In this document: in pieces, positions 1 to 9,400 of the stretch
Numbering within the stretch: the stretch's first letter is position 1
How the letters are laid out: each line of letters begins with the position of its first letter
Origin: Pararhodonellum marinum
GTDB lineage: Bacteria; Bacteroidota; Bacteroidia; Cytophagales; Cyclobacteriaceae
Assembly: GCF_015354735.1 (NCBI RefSeq)
Contig: NZ_JACEFJ010000007.1
Location: 124,001-188,000 of the forward strand
Direction of reading: 5' to 3'
Length of the DNA stretch: 64,000 nucleotides
Notes under the pieces: generated by a model
The model's input: only the letters and a program-made list of their open reading frames with translations
Databases searched by the model: none
What the model was told of the DNA's origin: nothing
Position numbers and translations under genes: made by a program

Positions 1-1
1 G

Positions 2-1072
2 ACTGCCTTGAACAACTTTGGCGTACCCAACATCACCTTGGGGTTGGCCTTGATCCCCCAAACCGGTGGCCCGAATGTTCCTCAAAATCCAGCTTACAAT
101 CCATTTTATGCTAGGTTTGCCAGCAATCCGGGTACTTCTACCATCATCGGTGACGCAGCAGCTGCTTTGGCCAACGGCGGTACATTCTTTACCTTTTGGT
201 TGGGAGGAAGTGACGTCTTGGGATATGCCGCAGGTGGAGCAGCTGATCCTTCCTTGCTCACCTCAGATGCTGACTTTCAAGCCAGACTGACTGTGGCACT
301 TGGATCCATGCTTCAGGCCAACCCAGAAGCGAAAGGAGTAGTAGCCAATATACCCGCTTTGGATGTATTGCCTTATTTCAACCTTGTCCCTTGGAATGCC
401 CTTCCCTTGTCAGAAGCACAGGCCAATCAGGCCAACGGAGCTTATGCCCCATATAACCAAGGACTGGCTGCATTGCAGGCCGCACAAATAATAACTCAGG
501 AAGAACGCGAACTGCGCACTATTGTGTTTCAAGCGGGCCAAAATGGCTTTGTATTAGAGGATGAAACCTTGACCAACCTTACAGGGCAAGGATTGCCTTC
601 GATCAGACAGAGCAAAAATTTCGATAAAGCCACCCTTACCCTTTCCCAAGCCTTGGGACAACCGGTGGGCGGAAATCCTGCGCTGATTCGTGGAATCAGC
701 TTCCCTGTTGAGGATCAATTTGTCTTGATTCCCTCTGAGCAAGATGAAATAAGGACCAAGATCTCCACCTTTAATGGAATCATCGCTTCAGCAGTGCAGG
801 CCAACGGAGAGCGCCTGGTTTTGGCAGATGTCGAACAATTGCTGGATGATGTGGCTGCTGGAAGGGTTAATTCCGGAGGTGTCACCCTGACCGCTTCCAT
901 CATTCCGCCAAACGGAGGTTTCTCTGTCGACGGGGTCCATCCAAATGGCCGGGCACATGCCTTCGTAGCCAATGAAATGATCCGAGTGATCAATGACAAA
1001 TGGCAGGCCAATATCCCAAGAGTAAATCCCAATGCTTATGTGGGCAACGATTTGCCTGTAGGTGGGAACTGA
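2..1072 (+). CDS. SGNH/GDSL-family hydrolase, 5' end outside the window
   Basis: This is the C-terminal part of a large secreted or lipoprotein-type SGNH esterase/lipase; the frame is open to the left edge, so the true start and block I (GDS) lie outside. Counting from the TTG at 8, block III reads WLGGSD at residues 64-69, and block V reads DGVHPN at about 308-313, supplying the catalytic Asp and His. Block III in this family normally carries an Asn (GxND) that helps form the oxyanion hole; here it is Ser, so activity may differ. The protein ends before a strong hairpin terminator. Family assignment is firm, substrate unknown. Confidence 0.8.
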   Translation, partial: TALNNFGVPNITLGLALIPQTGGPNVPQNPAYNPFYARFASNPGTSTIIGDAAAALANGGTFFTFWLGGSDVLGYAAGGAADPSLLTSDADFQARLTVALGSMLQANPEAKGVVANIPALDVLPYFNLVPWNALPLSEAQANQANGAYAPYNQGLAALQAAQIITQEERELRTIVFQAGQNGFVLEDETLTNLTGQGLPSIRQSKNFDKATLTLSQALGQPVGGNPALIRGISFPVEDQFVLIPSEQDEIRTKISTFNGIIASAVQANGERLVLADVEQLLDDVAAGRVNSGGVTLTASIIPPNGGFSVDGVHPNGRAHAFVANEMIRVINDKWQANIPRVNPNAYVGNDLPVGGN

Positions 1073-1091
1073 TGTTAAGAATTAATCCCTT

Positions 1092-1121
1092 TAAAAAAGA
1101 GCCCAATGGGCTCTTTTTTTT
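1092..1121 (+). terminator. Intrinsic terminator of the SGNH hydrolase gene
   Basis: A 6-bp stem GAGCCC/GGGCTC with an AAT loop is flanked by an A-run and followed by an unbroken T-run, 20 bases after the stop codon. Confidence 0.85.
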
Positions 1122-1132
1122 GTCCAAAAAAC

Positions 1133-1161
1133 AAAAACCCGGTCTAGAAGACCGGGTTTTT
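1133..1161 (-). terminator. Terminator of the tRNA-Glu pair
   Basis: A perfect 13-bp inverted repeat (AAAAACCCGGTCT, loop AGA) lies downstream of the minus-strand tRNA genes. The A and T ends make it able to work in both directions, so it may also back up the preceding plus-strand gene. Confidence 0.75.
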
Positions 1162-1241
1162 GATAACTTTAACCACTAACAACCATAAAACAAAAAGCCT
1201 CAATATGGGGTGAGCCTAAGCCACCACACATCACTTTTTGG

Positions 1242-1313
1242 TAGTCCGTACGGGAATCGAACCCGTGTTTTATCCGTGAAAGGGATACGTCCTAACCCCT
1301 AGACGAACGGACC
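1242..1313 (-). tRNA. tRNA-Glu (anticodon TTC), copy 2
   Basis: The minus strand folds as a standard 72-nt cloverleaf: acceptor GGTCCGT/ACGGACT with a G-T first pair, discriminator A, T-arm ACGGG-TTCGATT-CCCGT and anticodon loop CTTTCAC giving TTC. CCA is not encoded. The sequence is identical to the copy at 1341-1412 and lies 27 bases downstream of it, so both are probably cut from one transcript. Confidence 0.96.
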
Positions 1314-1340
1314 ATTAAAACAAAAACAAGAAATCAAAAG

Positions 1341-1412
1341 TAGTCCGTACGGGAATCGAACCCGTGTTTTATCCGTGAAAGGGATACGTCCTAACCCCTA
1401 GACGAACGGACC
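1341..1412 (-). tRNA. tRNA-Glu (anticodon TTC), copy 1
   Basis: This is the promoter-proximal member of an identical tandem pair. It has the same 72-nt cloverleaf and TTC anticodon as its partner. A textbook Bacteroidota promoter lies about 40 bases upstream. Confidence 0.96.
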
Positions 1413-1450
1413 ATTAAAGCTTGATTTCTTGTCTTTTCAGAAAGGTTTTG

Positions 1451-1481
1451 CAAATATAGAGGGTTAAATTAAGAATGCAAA
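1451..1481 (-). promoter_or_regulatory. Promoter of the tRNA-Glu operon
   Basis: Read on the minus strand, the sequence is TTTG, exactly 19 bases, then TATATTTG, matching both boxes and the spacing of the Bacteroidota primary sigma consensus (TTTG-N19-TAnnTTTG). The predicted start is near 1444, about 30 bases before the first tRNA. Confidence 0.8.
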
Positions 1482-1871
1482 ATGCTGCCAAAAAATATTT
1501 GGTTTTGAGTCCCAATCCCTTGATTACAAGAAGTAAAAACTTATCATTCTATGGAGATTTCACCGGCTAATGTAAGGATACTTTCACAATTTAAAATGTC
1601 GGGCATTTATTGGATCAAAGTCTGTTTCATTTTCAATATTTCCAAGATAATCAACAGATTAATCCTTGATTTTTTTAATTTTGAACAATGAACCAACTCA
1701 GCTTTGTAATTTTTTTTGTTGAGATAACATAGTCTACTTGCTCTGCATCAGGCTGTCTTTTGTTTACAAATTATGACTTTGTTTATACGTTATCGGCTTC
1801 AGGTAAACTACTCCTGAATTATATATGTTTACTGATTTATTATACAAAACTTAACTTAAACCTAAAAAAAC
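1482..1871. other. Intergenic region before the peroxiredoxin gene
   Basis: AT-rich sequence with no open frame of note. It should hold the peroxiredoxin promoter and perhaps a redox-regulator site, but I see no convincing box pair. Confidence 0.5.
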
Positions 1872-2507
1872 ATGGCACTAAGACTAGGAGATGAAGCTCC
1901 AAATTTCACTGCGGAAACCTCAGAGGGAACCATCGATTTTCATGAGTATCTGGGAGACGGATGGGGGGTCCTTTTTTCCCACCCTGCGGATTACACACCG
2001 GTCTGTACTACAGAACTGGGAACAGTTGCGAAACTAAAATCCGAATTTGAAAAGCGGAATGTAAAAGTGATGGCCTTGAGTGTGGATGGATTGGAAAGCC
2101 ACAAAGGCTGGATCAGTGATATCAATGAAACGCAAAACACCACTGTAAATTTTCCGATCATTGCAGATGCAGACAAAAAAGTCTCCATGTTGTATGATAT
2201 GATTCATCCCAATGCAAGCGAAAATTTCACCGTAAGGTCTGTTTTTGTCATTGGAAATGATAAAAAAATCAAGTTGATCATCACCTACCCTGCCTCTACC
2301 GGAAGAAACTTTGATGAATTGCTCCGAGTGATTGACTCCCTTCAACTGACTGCCAATTATTCTGTGGCTACTCCGGCCAACTGGAAGCATGGTGAAGATG
2401 TAGTCATCGCCCCTGCGATCAGTGATGCCGATATCCCAGGTAAATTTCCAAAAGGCCACAAAGTCATTAAGCCTTATTTGAGGACAACCCCACAGCCCAA
2501 TCTTTGA
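1872..2507 (+). CDS. 1-Cys peroxiredoxin (Prx6 type)
   Basis: This thiol peroxidase reduces hydrogen peroxide and organic hydroperoxides in the cytoplasm. The 211-residue length and the active-site stretch PADYTPVCTTE, with peroxidatic Cys45, match the Prx6/1-Cys family. Arg122 fits the conserved active-site Arg. Cys45 is the only cysteine, so there is no resolving Cys and recycling must use an outside thiol. The C-terminal extension (about 170-211) is typical of Prx6 rather than AhpC. The gene stands alone, has no upstream Shine-Dalgarno, and ends before a clear terminator. Confidence 0.93.
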   Translation: MALRLGDEAPNFTAETSEGTIDFHEYLGDGWGVLFSHPADYTPVCTTELGTVAKLKSEFEKRNVKVMALSVDGLESHKGWISDINETQNTTVNFPIIADADKKVSMLYDMIHPNASENFTVRSVFVIGNDKKIKLIITYPASTGRNFDELLRVIDSLQLTANYSVATPANWKHGEDVVIAPAISDADIPGKFPKGHKVIKPYLRTTPQPNL

Positions 2508-2526
2508 AATCGGACCTACAACCCAT

Positions 2527-2557
2527 AAAAACCTGATGTAAGAAATCAGGTTTTTTT
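2527..2557 (+). terminator. Terminator of the peroxiredoxin gene
   Basis: Inverted repeat AAAACCTGAT/ATCAGGTTTT with an 8-base loop and a following T-run, 20 bases after the stop. Confidence 0.8.
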
Positions 2558-2679
2558 ATGGTTGGTCAGATTCCAGCATTACCCTGAAAAAGAATTATGA
2601 ATTGAGAGTTACGAGTTATCAAGCTTTCTGCTTAAATCTTTGAGCTTCAGGATTTATCCTGATATCGAGTTATTCAAAA

Positions 2680-2694
2680 ATCGTAAATCGTAAA
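2680..2694. repeat. ATCGTAA heptamer run, left of the IS
   Basis: Two ATCGTAA units plus an extra A directly abut the left end of the insertion sequence. The same heptamer continues on the far side at 4138. The element therefore landed within a short heptamer tract, and the true target duplication cannot be told from the repeat itself. Confidence 0.75.
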
Positions 2695-2713
2695 TCAATG
2701 TCGTTTAGATAAG
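2695..2713 (+). repeat. Left terminal inverted repeat of the IS
   Basis: TCAATGTCGTTTAGATAAG; matches the right end in inverted orientation with one mismatch. Confidence 0.85.
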
Positions 2714-2778
2714 GAATTTCCAAAACTAAATACCCCATATAGTTATGAAGGTAATGATAAAAATGTTATTTTAAAGTA

Positions 2779-2944
2779 ATGAAACACTGCTTTCAGCACA
2801 TAAAATCCGTAAAAGTTTAGGGAAGCCGCAATAGAAAAAATCATAAAACTAATAGATGATGGAGAATATATCAGCCGTTCAAAGACCGGCTCTAAAAAAG
2901 TTTTTGTCAGAAACAGAAAACTTCCCTTCAAAGACTTAATCGTT
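2779..2944 (+). pseudogene. N-terminal part of the transposase, separated by a frameshift
   Basis: An ATG at 2779 opens MKHCFQHIKSVK in one frame and hits TAG at 2818. The next frame, open from 2813, reads FREAAIEKIIKL and continues without a stop into the 390-residue frame at 2945. The combined product, about 445 residues, would have normal IS4-family length. Skipping one base in the AAAAGTTTAGG stretch (2811-2821) restores one protein. A decayed copy is the simplest reading; programmed frameshifting is not usual in this family. Confidence 0.55.
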
Positions 2945-4117
2945 ATGCTTAGCCGAGGTGTCAAAAGTTCTCTCCAAAGAGAACTGGATGATTTTTATAA
3001 GCAGGTAACAGGCAGTGATTTCAACATCCGTCAGGTTACCAAAGGTGCTTTTACCCAAGCCAGGGCCAATCTTAAGCATGAAGCCTTCATAGAATTGAAT
3101 GAGAGCGTGAATAATTCCTTCTATGAAACAGCCCCATATCTTGTCTGGCATCAGATGAGGCTTCTTGCAGTAGATGGCACACGTCTGGTCCTGCCTAACC
3201 ACCCAAGCATTAAAGAAGAATTCGGTGAACATGGTTTTGGTCCCAATGCGGACAGCAAACGGTCCCTGGCACTGGCCTCTTTTCTGTATGATCCTCTAAA
3301 TCTCACTACCCTGGATGCACAGATAGCCCCCTATGCGTCCAGTGAGCGGGAACTGCTTAAGGCCCATATTGAAAAACTTTTACCAGGGGACTTATTATTG
3401 CTGGACAGGGGCTATCCCAGTATAGCCATATTCTATCTGCTGAAAGCCAGGGGTGTTGAATTTTGCATCAGGATGAAAGAGGATTGGTGGCTTTCTGTAA
3501 AGGAGTTTATGGAAAGTGGTGAAAAGGAGAGAGAGGTGGAATTTAAGCTTCCCAAAAAAAACCATGCTCTGCTTGGGGAATATCCCGAAACAATAAAGGA
3601 AAGCATTAGATGCCGTTTAATCTGTGTGGAACTGGAAAACGGGGAGAAAGAGGTGCTGTGCACTTCTTTACTTGATTCAGATAAATATACCCATAAGGAT
3701 TTAACCGAACTCTATCATTACAGGTGGAATGTGGAAGAAGGGTATAAATTGTTCAAAGCAAGGCTGGAGGTAGAGAAATTCTCGGGCAAGACGGCTTTAG
3801 CTGTAAAACAGGATTTCTATGCCAAAGTATACATGATGAGCCTGAGTGCGGTGTTGGCATTTCCGATAGAAGAAAAGGTCAGGCAGGAATATAACCAGGA
3901 AAAGAATAAGCATCCTCAGAAAATCAACCGGACAAGTACAATTGGTATGACCAGAGATTTAAGCATTGGCCTGTTCATTAAAAAAATGATCCGAAAAGCT
4001 TTGTTGGCCTTCGATGCTCTTGTGTACAGAACAAGGGAAATAATAAGGCCCGGAAGAAAATTTGAACGAAAACACAGAACCAAAAAGCTTTATAGCATGA
4101 ACTATAAGCCTCTTTAG
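2945..4117 (+). CDS. IS4-family DDE transposase, main frame
   Basis: This frame carries the RNase H-like catalytic domain that cuts and joins the IS ends. Visible catalytic motifs, numbered from this ATG: VDGTR with Asp77, LLLDRGYPS with Asp154, and the IS4 signature Y-x2-R-x3-E-x6-K at Tyr257, Arg260, Glu264 and Lys271. The ATG at 2945 is internal: upstream in-frame codons back to 2813 encode conserved-looking sequence (RSKTGSKKVFVRNRKLPF), so the true N-terminus lies further left beyond the frameshift. The stop is 20 bases inside the right end of the element. The catalytic core looks intact. Confidence 0.9.
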   Translation: MLSRGVKSSLQRELDDFYKQVTGSDFNIRQVTKGAFTQARANLKHEAFIELNESVNNSFYETAPYLVWHQMRLLAVDGTRLVLPNHPSIKEEFGEHGFGPNADSKRSLALASFLYDPLNLTTLDAQIAPYASSERELLKAHIEKLLPGDLLLLDRGYPSIAIFYLLKARGVEFCIRMKEDWWLSVKEFMESGEKEREVEFKLPKKNHALLGEYPETIKESIRCRLICVELENGEKEVLCTSLLDSDKYTHKDLTELYHYRWNVEEGYKLFKARLEVEKFSGKTALAVKQDFYAKVYMMSLSAVLAFPIEEKVRQEYNQEKNKHPQKINRTSTIGMTRDLSIGLFIKKMIRKALLAFDALVYRTREIIRPGRKFERKHRTKKLYSMNYKPL

Positions 4118-4118
4118 T

Positions 4119-4137
4119 CTTAACTAAACGACATTGA
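4119..4137 (-). repeat. Right terminal inverted repeat of the IS
   Basis: The minus strand reads TCAATGTCGTTTAGTTAAG, differing from the left end at one position. Confidence 0.85.
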
Positions 4138-4158
4138 ATCGTAAATCGTAAATCGTAA
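4138..4158. repeat. ATCGTAA heptamer run, right of the IS
   Basis: Three exact ATCGTAA units in tandem adjoin the right end of the element and end at the tamL stop codon. Together with the left tract they mark the insertion target. Confidence 0.75.
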
Positions 4159-4159
4159 T

Positions 4160-6469
4160 TTAGAACGGATATCCGATACCAAAATTAAGAATGAGATTCT
4201 CCCGTCTCCAGCCACTGTCCAGGATGTCAAAATTACGTGACCACCTTTCTCCTTCAATATTATAAGGTTTGTGAAAGGGCGTGGCCAAATCCAATCGGAT
4301 CACAAAAAAATCAATATCTACCCTTAAACCTATTCCACCACCTATACCTAGTTGTTTGTACCAATCTGAGCTAAATTGACCACCAGGCAAGGCTTCGTTA
4401 TCATTGTAGAGCCATACGTTACCTGCATCTACAAAAAGTGCCCCTTTGAAGAATCCAACCAATGGAAACCTATATTCTATATTACCTTCCAAACGGATAT
4501 CACCTGCTTGGTCAAAGAAGGATTCACGGTCAGCATCAGGTGGAGAATAACTACCGGGACCCAAAGATCGGATTCTGAAAGCCCTCACGCTATTTGGTCC
4601 TCCGGCGAAATATTGCTTCACAAATGGCAGGGAAACTGTATTCCCATATGGGATACCCATTCCGCCAAAAAGGCGAGTCGCTACTTCATGTCCTTCCTTA
4701 GGTCTGAAATAGTACCTAAAATCTACGTCAGCCTTGGAATATTGAGCATAACCTATCCCTAAAAAGGTCTCTGGGTTACTGGAAAAATTCCTGTTGAACA
4801 AATCAATTAGATTTCCAGCAAAGTCCAGCGTAGTACCAAAAAAGATACTATGGGTCCGGAATTTGTCTATCAATTGATTGTAATTGAAGGTATAATTAAT
4901 ACCTGCAATAAATTGCTGCTCAAGACTCCTTCGCAAAAAAGGGTTAGATTCCAAAATCTCTTCGAATTCAGGGAACACATTGGATAAATTGACCAAATTG
5001 ATGCTGATGGGATTGATTTCATGGTAAGTGTACCGATTGCCGCTCCAATAATATCCGAAAGAAGTAAGGAAGGAATTTAAGGTATACAGCTGTGTTCTGT
5101 TCAAGTATTCAAAACCAGCTGAAACTTTGGTTTTGGGAACAGCATGGATAAAGCGGCTACTTAAATCCACCGGAAAAATCATTCTTGGGAAAATCAAATC
5201 TGAACGGAGACCCAACTCAATGGAGTTTAATCCACTTCTACCCCTTCTGGATATTTGAGTTTCATATGCAATTTTTGCTGTGATGTTGATGATTTCTCCA
5301 CCTTTGAAAAGGTTCCGGTTTTGGTATCTGAGGTTCAGACCTGGACCAGCGAAGTTATTGGATTTACTGAGTGCCTCAAGTTCTCCTCTCAAAGACCTTC
5401 TTTGCAAAGGAGAAAGGAGAATGTAGGCATCAAGGAATTTTTCACCATCCTCTGAAAGCGCACTTTCATCCTCTTCAAAACGAATGTTGACATAGCGGTA
5501 ATTGCCTATTGAAGACAGCCTGTTGCTGGTGAGCCGGGAAGTAGTGGAATTGAACCTCTGTCCCTCTTTGAAAAGGAGGTAGGGGTAAAGGAGTTCAGGT
5601 TTGAATTCTAGAGGGTTTTGGATAAAATTCACATCCCGGATAGTCACAGTATCTGCACCTTCCCCATTTTCCATATCTACCTGGTAATTGGGAAATACCG
5701 TAATGTCTCTGATGATGTAAGGATACAAGGTCTTCTCGGGTAGGTTTTGTTTCACCCTGAGGTATAGGTCAAATCTTCTGTCTTCATACACGTTGGTATC
5801 TGCCTCAAAAATCAGAAAATCAGCATTGAAATTGTAATATCCCTTTAACTTTAGGGCTTCGTCCAACCGCTCCCTTTCGGCTTTGAGTTTTTGCAGATCA
5901 AACCTGGTCCCCGGCTTCAGTTCTGTGTCTTCCAAAAGCAACCTGATTTCCTTCTCTATCTCCAAACTATCCCTGTCCAGATCATATTTTTCCAATACAT
6001 AAGGTTCAGGCACGTATACTTCATAGGTAACAGAAGCTTTGTTTTTGCCTTCATTCACCTCAGAACTGGCTTCAGGGCCAAAGTAACCCCAGTTTTCCAA
6101 CCTGTTGATCATCAGGTCCTCAGTTCGCTCCGGATTCACTCTAGAAAGGTATACGGGTTCCTGACCGAATTTATTCTTTAAAAACCTGTTGATGAAGCCA
6201 GGCTTTTCCTTGGATCCTTTGTAATGTGCCCACAGACCAAATCTCATTCCTAAAAATTTACTGTTTGGCGTTGGCTGTATCAAAGCTTCCAGGTCACCCC
6301 TTACCCTGGATTTCTGTCTACCGCTTATATCTGAATTCACTTTCACTTCCGCACCCGTGTAAAGCTTTTCATCTTCGGGAATAAACCTGGATACACGACA
6401 AGAAGTAAAGGCAATGGCCATTACTGCCAAAATCATAAAGACTAAAGTAGAGAGCCTATTTGTTTTCAT
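4160..6469 (-). CDS. tamL: TamL-type lipoprotein, BamA/TamA-family outer membrane barrel
   Basis: The protein should insert or translocate outer membrane proteins together with TamB. It starts with a lipoprotein signal, MKTNRLSTLVF onward, with the lipid-acceptor Cys at residue 24 (lipobox FTSC). POTRA-like repeats follow to about residue 370, and the C-terminal half is a 16-strand barrel candidate ending in an aromatic residue (IGYPF). GGPNSVRAFRIR near residue 622 matches the BamA/TamA VRGF region. A longer frame begins at 6574, but the ATG at 6469 gives the signal peptide and follows a GAGGAGGAGG stretch. It overlaps the end of tamB by 14 bases, suggesting translational coupling. The lipid anchor on a BamA homologue is a known Bacteroidota trait. 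Confidence 0.88.
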   Translation of the reverse strand: MKTNRLSTLVFMILAVMAIAFTSCRVSRFIPEDEKLYTGAEVKVNSDISGRQKSRVRGDLEALIQPTPNSKFLGMRFGLWAHYKGSKEKPGFINRFLKNKFGQEPVYLSRVNPERTEDLMINRLENWGYFGPEASSEVNEGKNKASVTYEVYVPEPYVLEKYDLDRDSLEIEKEIRLLLEDTELKPGTRFDLQKLKAERERLDEALKLKGYYNFNADFLIFEADTNVYEDRRFDLYLRVKQNLPEKTLYPYIIRDITVFPNYQVDMENGEGADTVTIRDVNFIQNPLEFKPELLYPYLLFKEGQRFNSTTSRLTSNRLSSIGNYRYVNIRFEEDESALSEDGEKFLDAYILLSPLQRRSLRGELEALSKSNNFAGPGLNLRYQNRNLFKGGEIINITAKIAYETQISRRGRSGLNSIELGLRSDLIFPRMIFPVDLSSRFIHAVPKTKVSAGFEYLNRTQLYTLNSFLTSFGYYWSGNRYTYHEINPISINLVNLSNVFPEFEEILESNPFLRRSLEQQFIAGINYTFNYNQLIDKFRTHSIFFGTTLDFAGNLIDLFNRNFSSNPETFLGIGYAQYSKADVDFRYYFRPKEGHEVATRLFGGMGIPYGNTVSLPFVKQYFAGGPNSVRAFRIRSLGPGSYSPPDADRESFFDQAGDIRLEGNIEYRFPLVGFFKGALFVDAGNVWLYNDNEALPGGQFSSDWYKQLGIGGGIGLRVDIDFFVIRLDLATPFHKPYNIEGERWSRNFDILDSGWRRENLILNFGIGYPF

Positions 6470-9400
6470 CTTCCTCCTCCTCTTTACCGTTTTCACTTTC
6501 TTGATTTTCATCAGATTGAATGATACTTTCTTCAACCTCTTTGCGGAACAACTCTTTAAACCGGTTGAATTCACGTTGATAAATCAATCCAATACCTGTG
6601 ATGATAAGTTGGCCATCAACCAAGCTCACAAACTCATTTTTTCTGTATATTCTTAGTCGAGTTCTTCCGGTCTCGGTAAGGAGGTATTCCACACTCACAT
6701 TACCAAAAACTCCTGCTGCGTCTGCATCTACCTGTGAGCTCCCCTCCAGATCCATCTGACTACCTACTTGCACCACCAGCCTGTCATCCATAAAACGCCT
6801 TCTCGCACTCACATTCAGCTGGGTCCTATCCTCGGGAGCTCCACCTTGAAAATCTGTATAACTGTCCAAATCAAAATCAAGCTCCACACCTGTTCCTCCC
6901 AACAATCTGCCCGAAAGTGCATTGAGTTGTCCAGACAAAACTTGGCTGACACTCGACCTAGCCAGAGAAACAGTTCCTCCCCCTGAACCATCATTTCCAG
7001 TATCGGGCATAAACTGATTCAGTACCAAAAGGGAAACCACCTGCTTGTTCAAATCACTTTCCTCTTGATTGAGCTGCTGAAGTCGGTCATAGACAGAGCC
7101 ACCGAATGCCCCCCTGTCATTCTCCTCCATATCCAGCCTGAAAGAAATCTCTGGCTTCATCAGTTCTCCCCCGACTTGAAGATACACCCTGAAATTGAGC
7201 TCTTGTCTAAATTGGGTGGAAACCGTATTGTCAGCTCCAGTAAGCTGCGTTGCCATCAGGCTTTGGGCATTGGTCCTTACTTTGTAAATGGCTGCCAGAT
7301 CAAGGTCCGCATCCAAGGGTTCCCCTCTCCACCGGATGGTACTTCCTGGATCTATTTCAAAACGTCGATTGACCAGATTATAAAAACTCATCTCATAATG
7401 GCCCCTAGTCAATTCATAGCCCCCGGACATGGAAATTCGACCATTTGGATCCAAATCAACACTCAAGTTGCCTTTACCGGCTATTTCCAGATTGTCCCCT
7501 GTCCTTTCATCAACGATCACCCTGAAGGTGGCATCAGGTGAGACTTCAAGGAGGCTTTTGACCCGATATCCGGTGTAGCCTGACATGGAAGACTCTTGGC
7601 TTCTTTGTGTTAAAATGTCATCCGGGTTGTTCCTATTGATAAAAAGTACCACTCCTTCTCTTTCTACCAAATCAAGCTGGGATTCCGGTATCACCAAAGT
7701 CAATGCTGTTCCCTCATTGACTTTTAATCTAGCATCCACTTCCGGCAAATTGAGATTTCCAGTGATGGTGATGTCAGCATCAATATTGGCAGTGCCATAA
7801 AAAAGGTCATTGTCCTCCCTGGTTGAATTTAGTAAACTAAAATCACCTGCCTTCAATTTCAGGTCAAAGGATGGATTGGTCAGGTCTTCTGTAAAAATAC
7901 TGCCATCAATATCGAAAAGATTGTCTTCCTTATCTCTAATGGTGAAATTTTCAAGATAAATACCATCATTGTCCAAGCGGATGCTTTCATCGGAAAGGTT
8001 GTACAACATATTGATCATGGCGATGTTGAATCCTGCCTCTTTGAAGTTGAAGGCTCCTTCGTATATCGGATCTGTAGTAGTACCTTGAACTTTGAATTTT
8101 CCAGAAAGCTCTCCTGAACCCTCTCTAATTTCACCATCTGTCAACTTCTCCAGCATGCTGAGCTGAAGTGAATTTAGATTTAAATCGATGTCTATGGTAG
8201 CCGCCTCTTGATCAGCTTCAAACTCTCCATCCAAATTCAAATCTACATCTCCACCTTTCAAAGACAAACTAAAATCATAATTGTTTAGCGAAGAAGATTC
8301 AGCATCCAAGCTCAAATTACCAAGTGGGATCCCTAGTGCTTCGAATTCCTTAACTGCTAAATCAGCCAAAAAACCCATTGCCCCAAACGGATTGGTTAAA
8401 GTGAAATCACCTTCCAAAGTTCCCTTGGCGATCAACTCATCAGGATTGAACAAGCTGGTAAATGTGCCCAACCGGAAATCCTGAAAATTAATCAAAATGT
8501 CTTCTCCGCCCTCATTATTTTCCCTTTGAGAAATGTCCATCCGCTGGTTATTCCTCTCCAAAACAAAATCTTGAAAGGCAATCCAATTTTCCGCCAATAA
8601 AATCCTATTGGAAACAGGAATAGACCAATCCCTCTTATTGAATATTAAATCTTCAGGAACTATATGGAAAAGCAAGCTGTCTCTTTGAAATTGAATGTCA
8701 GAACCGACATGGACCAGTTTTTCGTCCTCATCCCATGAAATAAAATCTAAATTCAGTTGCCGATTTGCTAATACGCCTTCAAAATAAGTTCTTCCCAAAT
8801 CCACTGGACCGTAAACAAGACTATGCAGACCAAAATTAAAATCGAAATTTTCTTCATCCATGTCTACCAAAAACATCAGACTATCCACTTCAATACCTGC
8901 ATAATCGACAAATGGCAAGTCGATCCTAGCCTCTAAGAAACTTGTTGCAGCCTTAAAATCCACCTTCACATTCACAGAGTCAAGCCGGTTCAAACCTTCT
9001 AGAAATACCTCGTCGATAATGGGGGATGAATTAAATGTCAAATTAAGAAACATCTCCACACCCATCAGGGTACTGTCCATGATCCGTTCATCTCTAAAAT
9101 AATTTCTTACTTGTTGATTCAATGCGGCAGAAATCTGCTCAGGACTGGAATTAGAGGCCAGTTGTGCATTGATGATCCTGCTGTTGATTTCCATTTGGGT
9201 ACTATCTTCTTGAACAGATATAGCCAAATCAAAATCACCCGTTCCATAATTCCTATCGTCAAATACCACGGTCCCATCCCTAATGGTGCCTTTCAAATCA
9301 AAGGAATCTGCATTTCCCTCAAAATCCAGGTTCAAATCCAAACTGATGCGAATATCCTTCTGAGTGATTCCTAAAGCCAAAAGATTGGCACCTCTTAGGT

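Larger units (their letters stand above)
2695..4137 (+). mobile_element. IS4-family insertion sequence, 1443 bp
   Basis: The element is bounded by 19-bp terminal inverted repeats, TCAATGTCGTTTAGATAAG on the left and the complement of TCAATGTCGTTTAGTTAAG on the right (18 of 19 match). It holds one transposase gene filling most of its length, typical of IS4-family size. It separates the peroxiredoxin gene from tamL. The N-terminal coding part seems to be broken by a one-base frameshift, so the copy may be inactive. Confidence 0.88.

Noticed and set aside
7065-7541. Plus-strand open frame inside tamB
   Set aside because: One of several antisense frames under the long tamB gene; its product has no recognisable features and tamB is continuous here.
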